Source: Haemonchus contortus
Lineage: Eukaryota > Nematoda > Chromadorea > Rhabditida > Trichostrongylidae
Reading direction: 5' to 3'
Assembly: GCA_000469685.2 (NCBI GenBank)
Contig: LS997564.1
Span: 38,660,448-38,724,447 of the forward strand
Length of the DNA: 64,000 nucleotides
Position 1 is the stretch's first letter. Each line of letters opens with the position of its first letter. Position numbers and translations under genes: made by a program. The notes beneath the pieces are model-generated. The model saw only the letters and a list, made by a program, of their open reading frames with translations, made no database searches and was not told the origin of the DNA. Of this stretch, positions 59,901 through 64,000 are shown in pieces.

Positions 59901-62606
59901 TTGAACAAAATAAGCGGAAATAAAAATTCAAATAGAAAAATAATTTCTGAATAGCATTTTTTTTGCCCTTCCAGACTTTTCTGGATAGAATCCTCTAGAA
60001 GGTAGAGAAGAGGTACTGATGAATCCAAATTGAAATATGAGAAATCGCACCTACTTCTCTTTAGCTTTAAATGCCTGGGCTGTGCAAGAAATGGACGTGC
60101 CGATGGCGCAGCCGCTGTGAACCTCTCGCCGGAACGGCATATTCTGAAAAAAAGTTCTATAGAGGATAATTAGGGCTGGTAGATGGGAAAGAATAGTATT
60201 TTCAATATTTCAGTGGAAAAATTTCATAATATTGCCTTGGAGAGGTAAAAAAACACTTTCTAAGTAATGGAAAGGTCATAAGTTAATACACATTAATAAT
60301 GAGTGGAAATAGCGAAAAACAAGTAAGGTTTGTCGTCGGAATCATTTGTACCCAAGAGCCTAATTGCGATGAAATTCAGCCCCAGACTAGCAGCTTTTCA
60401 TGGTTCACTGTCGAAGTGCGAAGAGAACCTTTACAGATAACTGAGGGAACGTGGCTAGTGGCAGAGGGAAGGCATTGAATGGCTACAGATTCTTCAGTAG
60501 TAGGCATCTACGGCCCTAATATTTCCACCCAAGGCATTACGATGCGATTAAAATGGAAGCAGAGATTCCTTATGGGTAGGAATCCATGACCTCTGCCTCA
60601 TGGATCGTTGTCGGCTCAAGAAAGGGCCTGGAAAGGATGCAATAAGAGCCCAGAAACTGGTTCCGGCGTCCATTGCCAGCCGACACTTCTAGAAGAGGAT
60701 GGTTTAACCCCAATGGGGAGGCTGTCCTTGCTCGAAATGGAGCATGTTTGTTGTGAATGCAGTCAGCCACAACACGCTAGCAGACATTGCAACGACCAAA
60801 ATTCTTTCCAGATACTTCCTAAGCCGTCAGAATGTTGCCCAAACTTAGAAATAGATCAGGGGCTGCCTATCGTAGTTACAAAAGCAAGTAAAAAATCAAA
60901 AGCGAGGGACTGTAAGGGTTCCCCTCTAGGTCCACCCAGTACCCACCAGTAGAATATATTACGACCTATTCATTATATTTGTCTGAAATCGATCTGGGAA
61001 CCGCACTCTTCATTTCCTCCTTGTCAGATACAATTCCCATGTATCGAAGAATTCTCTCCTTCTAACATTGAACAGGACCACTCTGTCAATTGTATCAAAG
61101 GGCAATAGCACTGTGAGTGCTCATGGGCTACTAAAAAATTGCAAATTGTAGAAAACTGGAAGCACGAAGTTTTCAAACTCCGTTAATTTTAGTTATATTG
61201 GGTTGTAACATAAGTCCGTAAAGTTTGTTCACAAGAATTTATTTTAAAAAATAATAATAATTATAATAATAAATCATTTAATAAATTATTATAATAATCA
61301 GCCAATTCACGAGTTGTTTGGCGACCATCTTCCTTCAATAGTGTCTCAGATGCTCTTCGTCGAATTCTGCAGCTCGTCCGCTTCGAGGCGTTCCTTCAAG
61401 GTCGAAGTCGTCATTTTTGAACTTTGCGAACTATCTTTATACAGTAGTCACCTTCCCCGTTCACACTGCATTGTCCGGAGCGGCTTCGGCTGCTTTTTGA
61501 CCTCGATGAAAAGTAAAAAAGAAGATATCGAAAATGCTGATTTTCTCCTCGTGGATATTTCATTTCTGAGCCACAAAGAAGACGAACAATTAAATTATCC
61601 AAAATCTCAAATTAAACAGTTTTGTAGAGGATAAAGAGCTCTTTCGAATGAATCAATACACTTTGCTGAAAAAAGAAAACAAATCTCTGTAAAATAACTT
61701 TAACGCAAAACTCTACAAACTTTTACATCCCCTCAAAGGAAACATTTAGAAGTGCCGAAACGATCGTGACGGTTTCTTTACAATTCCGCGCTTTAATGAT
61801 TCCATGTCTCTCCACCTATCATCAACTCATAAAATTGCCCATAATGAGGTAGCAGCATGTCGGAGATTCGGGAAAATGCGGTAAAGAATGATGTCGGAGC
61901 AGAGTCAAAGATAACCGATTCCCGTGATAATGTTTGGTGATAGCCGCACGCATGCTCACGCCGATTGTCAACATTCATAGAAAACTGATTACGCCTAATT
62001 AAAGCTTTTTAATTTACATGAAAGCCTTCCACAGAAGTAGCGGAGGTGGTTACGGTAGTTTTTCATCTCAAACCGCTATTATGCATTGGTCCTCAGGGTC
62101 CCGTTTTTCATTTTTTGTGATTATTTATGGCTGAACCGTAACATACCCACCGGAAAAAACGAAGTAATCTAAGCTCAGAGTCACTTAATTAGGAGCAAAG
62201 GTTGGTATTACATTTAGTAAATAAATAAACAATGTCTAGTAAAGGCATCGCTGCTGGGTAATTAGAAATCACGGGTGACAATGGCATTATTACTGAACAA
62301 ATAGAGTAAATAGGTACCTTCAAGCAGTTGAGGCACCAGTACAGAGGAGCTTGGTAACATGGAAGGTGAAAAACAAGAAAAAAAATAGAAAAATTCGATT
62401 CCAAATTTAGAAAAACAATACTAAGAAAACAGATAATTGATGGAATAGCCAGTCAATATCAACAGTAAACAAACAATATCAACTATTTTCATCAGAAGCC
62501 AGTCTTTTTAGGGGAATTTGTATGAGTTCCAATTTTTTTTGGGATCTAAATCTTTTGTAAACATAAATAAACTTACCGGTAAAGGGAAACGTTGAGGAGC
62601 CGCCAT
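56947..62606 (-). CDS. Galectin-like protein with long proline/glutamine-rich C-terminal tail
   Basis: Exons 5' to 3': 62606-62577, 60143-60055, 59365-59290, 59263-59114, 58184-58064, 57998-57909, 57850-57575, 57516-57134, 57045-56947; 437 residues. Galectin fold at about 13-156: PFRREVHSGCAIGTSISCTA (N-terminal strands), KSFTIQMATAKDIAVIVNV, MDTKFSMKLHITPN, LYYNDTHLLDYVHRVSP and IREVFIEGPLIVEEVVF. Galectins bind beta-galactosides through H-N-R and W-E-R residues. Here the H and R of the HxNPR block read I and P, and the tryptophan position reads Y (DGKY), so ordinary sugar binding is doubtful. Residues 157-437 are P/Q/S/T/Y-rich and disordered-looking, with an NPF motif (WNPFEQ, about 263) and repeated QPY/PYP units. 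No signal peptide, as usual for galectins. The exon 3/4 join needs a 26-base intron (59264-59289) or a frameshift. Exon 1 (MAAPQRFPLP) is separated by a 2.4-kb intron and is less certain. Confidence 0.82.
58580..58824. mobile_element. Second TTAA-type MITE, in a galectin-gene intron
   Basis: Ends CCTTTTGACGACAATGCC and GCCATTGTCGTCAAAGGG are inverted repeats with few mismatches. The right end is followed by TTAA, and the left is preceded by GTAA (one mismatch). The 245-bp core is rich in GGTGGGTGGC-like words. Lies between exons 4 and 5 of the galectin-like gene. Confidence 0.65.
61198..61610 (-). pseudogene. Truncated mariner-family transposase relic
   Basis: Minus-strand pieces of the N-terminal helix-turn-helix region of mariner transposases occur in several frames: HFRYLLFYF, then RGQKAAEAA, FAKFKNDDFDLEGTPRSGR and AEFDEEHLRH. 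An end-like sequence TTGGGTTGTAACATAAGTCC follows a TA at 61196-61197. The catalytic domain is missing and AT-rich filler replaces it. Lies in intron 1 of the galectin-like gene. Confidence 0.7.
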
Positions 62607-64000
62607 CTTTAAGAAGTGACACTGATACGAATGGCTGACTGATAAGCTCAGCAACGCTCGTGAATTCACTATGAATCACTTTGATCATTCAGCTATCGAT
62701 TGGAAGGTAAGTTGTAGGAATCAATCACGAGCAAAAGTAGGACATCGTCGAGAGCAAAACTGGAAATTCAGGTAAGAAACGATTAAAGCGAATGGAAAAT
62801 GGTTGGTGATAGAACGAGGCGAACGAGGTGGTGGAAACCAAACAAAACGCGAAGGCTCCTTGGGTGGTCTTTGAGGTGCCGTGGGATGACCTGTGATCTG
62901 TGCCCGTGCACGTGCGTGAGCATAAAAATGACTCAGATCCACAAAAAACAAACAAATGGCTTATATTCCAAAACGAAATGGGTCTAAGCCCCCAAATGGG
63001 TGGGAAGAAGGAAGTGAGAAGATGCCGAAATCGATTTTCGTCAAACCACATGCCTTGACTAGAGAGTAATGCGAAGGAACCAGTAAATGGGTATGGATGT
63101 ACTAGGGGAAGAGGTAGAAACAGGTGCCGGAATCGATTGTAGGAGATATTGCTAAGAAGTAATAAAGGCTCCTACAGGTAAGTTATGAACTACAAATCAC
63201 ATTATCAAACTTTTTCGAGACTGAAATTATAGTGAGAACCAGTTTTAGACAATGGGCGCCATCATTAAAAAGTCACTCAACACCTGCTCCCAGTCCTCCA
63301 CCTAGAAACCCATAATTTTAGTTTTTGTCTTAAATACCTAGTTAGTGGCATGGGGGGCATGGCGCAGTATCAGGTGACACCACTGCACTACGTATTCCGC
63401 ACGGATCAACCGGTCTAGATAGGAGCCCTATCAGGTACATGATTGGTGCGTGGTGTCATATTGGTCCATGTTATTCCAGAAACGCAATGGCTTGTCTAGC
63501 GGTTAGGGTCATTGTAGTAGACAAATTAGCAAGCGGTGTACTGGCAAGAGTCACGCATGGTCACGGGTTCGAGTCTCGGATAGATATCTGCTTGGGACAA
63601 CCAAGATTCCATCTCCCCGAAGTCGGTTAATTAGTATCGGACTTGTCTGGGAGGATAAAAGCACTTACTTGTACATCGGCTGGCCACCGCAAGCCGTTGT
63701 ATAGGCCACATAAGCATTCAATACGCCACTACGATTCTGAATGGGAGACGAATGGAGGGCGCATTCCTTTGACGGGATGGATTAGGCCTAAAGACTTTAT
63801 CCCTTAGAGTTTTCTTTTATCATGAGTATGCTAATACTTAGGAACTTTCTAAGCCAAAGCTAGTCTAGTAGTGGTCTGGTCCAGTAGTTTCGAGTGAGAA
63901 AGTTTCCAAGTAGCAGATTGTAGAGTAAAATAGTATTATAGTAGAGTAAAATAAGGTTCGGTATACGGCAAGCAACATCAGACATACAAAATACATGCAG
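62607..64000. other. Upstream region of the galectin-like gene
   Basis: Holds the presumed promoter of the minus-strand galectin-like gene and SINE copy 10. No coding exon recognised. Confidence 0.5.
63505..63806 (+). mobile_element. tRNA-derived SINE, copy 10
   Basis: Head partly rearranged (TTGTAGTAGACAAATTAGCA), box B-like GGGTTCGAGTC, body GTCTGGGAGGATAAAAGCAC, TACATCGGCTGGCCACCGCA and end AAAGACTTTATCCC. Confidence 0.8.

Overview
The window looks like nuclear DNA of a nematode, most likely a clade V or strongylid-type parasite. This is inferred from compact multi-exon genes with GT-AG introns and TTTCAG-like acceptors, a nematode-style seven-transmembrane receptor, galectin and CLN7-type genes, RTE-type LINE remnants and many small transposons. 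There is no bacterial operon structure and no rRNA, tRNA or CRISPR. Most open reading frames are chance or shadows. I assembled gene models by hand, joining exons where splice sites, phase and protein family agreed.

Layout. 1-21.8 kb: no gene that I can recognise. This stretch holds dispersed repeats, tRNA-derived SINEs, a young 348-bp inverted duplication (4425-5169), a piggyBac-type MITE with TTAA flanks (9961-10529) and an RTE LINE relic (17.05-17.69 kb). 21.8-27.1 kb (+): a five-exon 7TM receptor whose first intron carries a Helitron-like element packed with tandem repeats. 28.2-40.0 kb (-): a 13-exon gene for a 591-residue protein with a FAR1/ZSWIM3-like zinc DNA-binding domain and a P/Q/S/T-rich tail; its first intron is 7.6 kb. 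40.3-41.2 kb (+): a divergent small basic protein of unknown family, start unresolved. 41.2-49.3 kb: repeats and a few unassigned open frames. 49.36-54.02 kb (+): an MFSD8/CLN7 lysosomal major facilitator, 13 exons seen, extreme N-terminus not found. 56.9-62.6 kb (-): a nine-exon galectin-fold protein with a 280-residue P/Q-rich tail. 62.6-64 kb: repeats only.

The genes do not form a pathway: a sensory or neuroendocrine receptor, a transposase-derived regulator, a lysosomal transporter and a galectin-like adaptor simply neighbour each other. The most notable points are the galectin-like protein with degenerate sugar-binding residues, two candidate 26-nt introns in different genes, the FAR1-like regulator, the near-identical foldback duplication with a hammerhead-like motif, and at least four named-by-structure MITE or SINE families.
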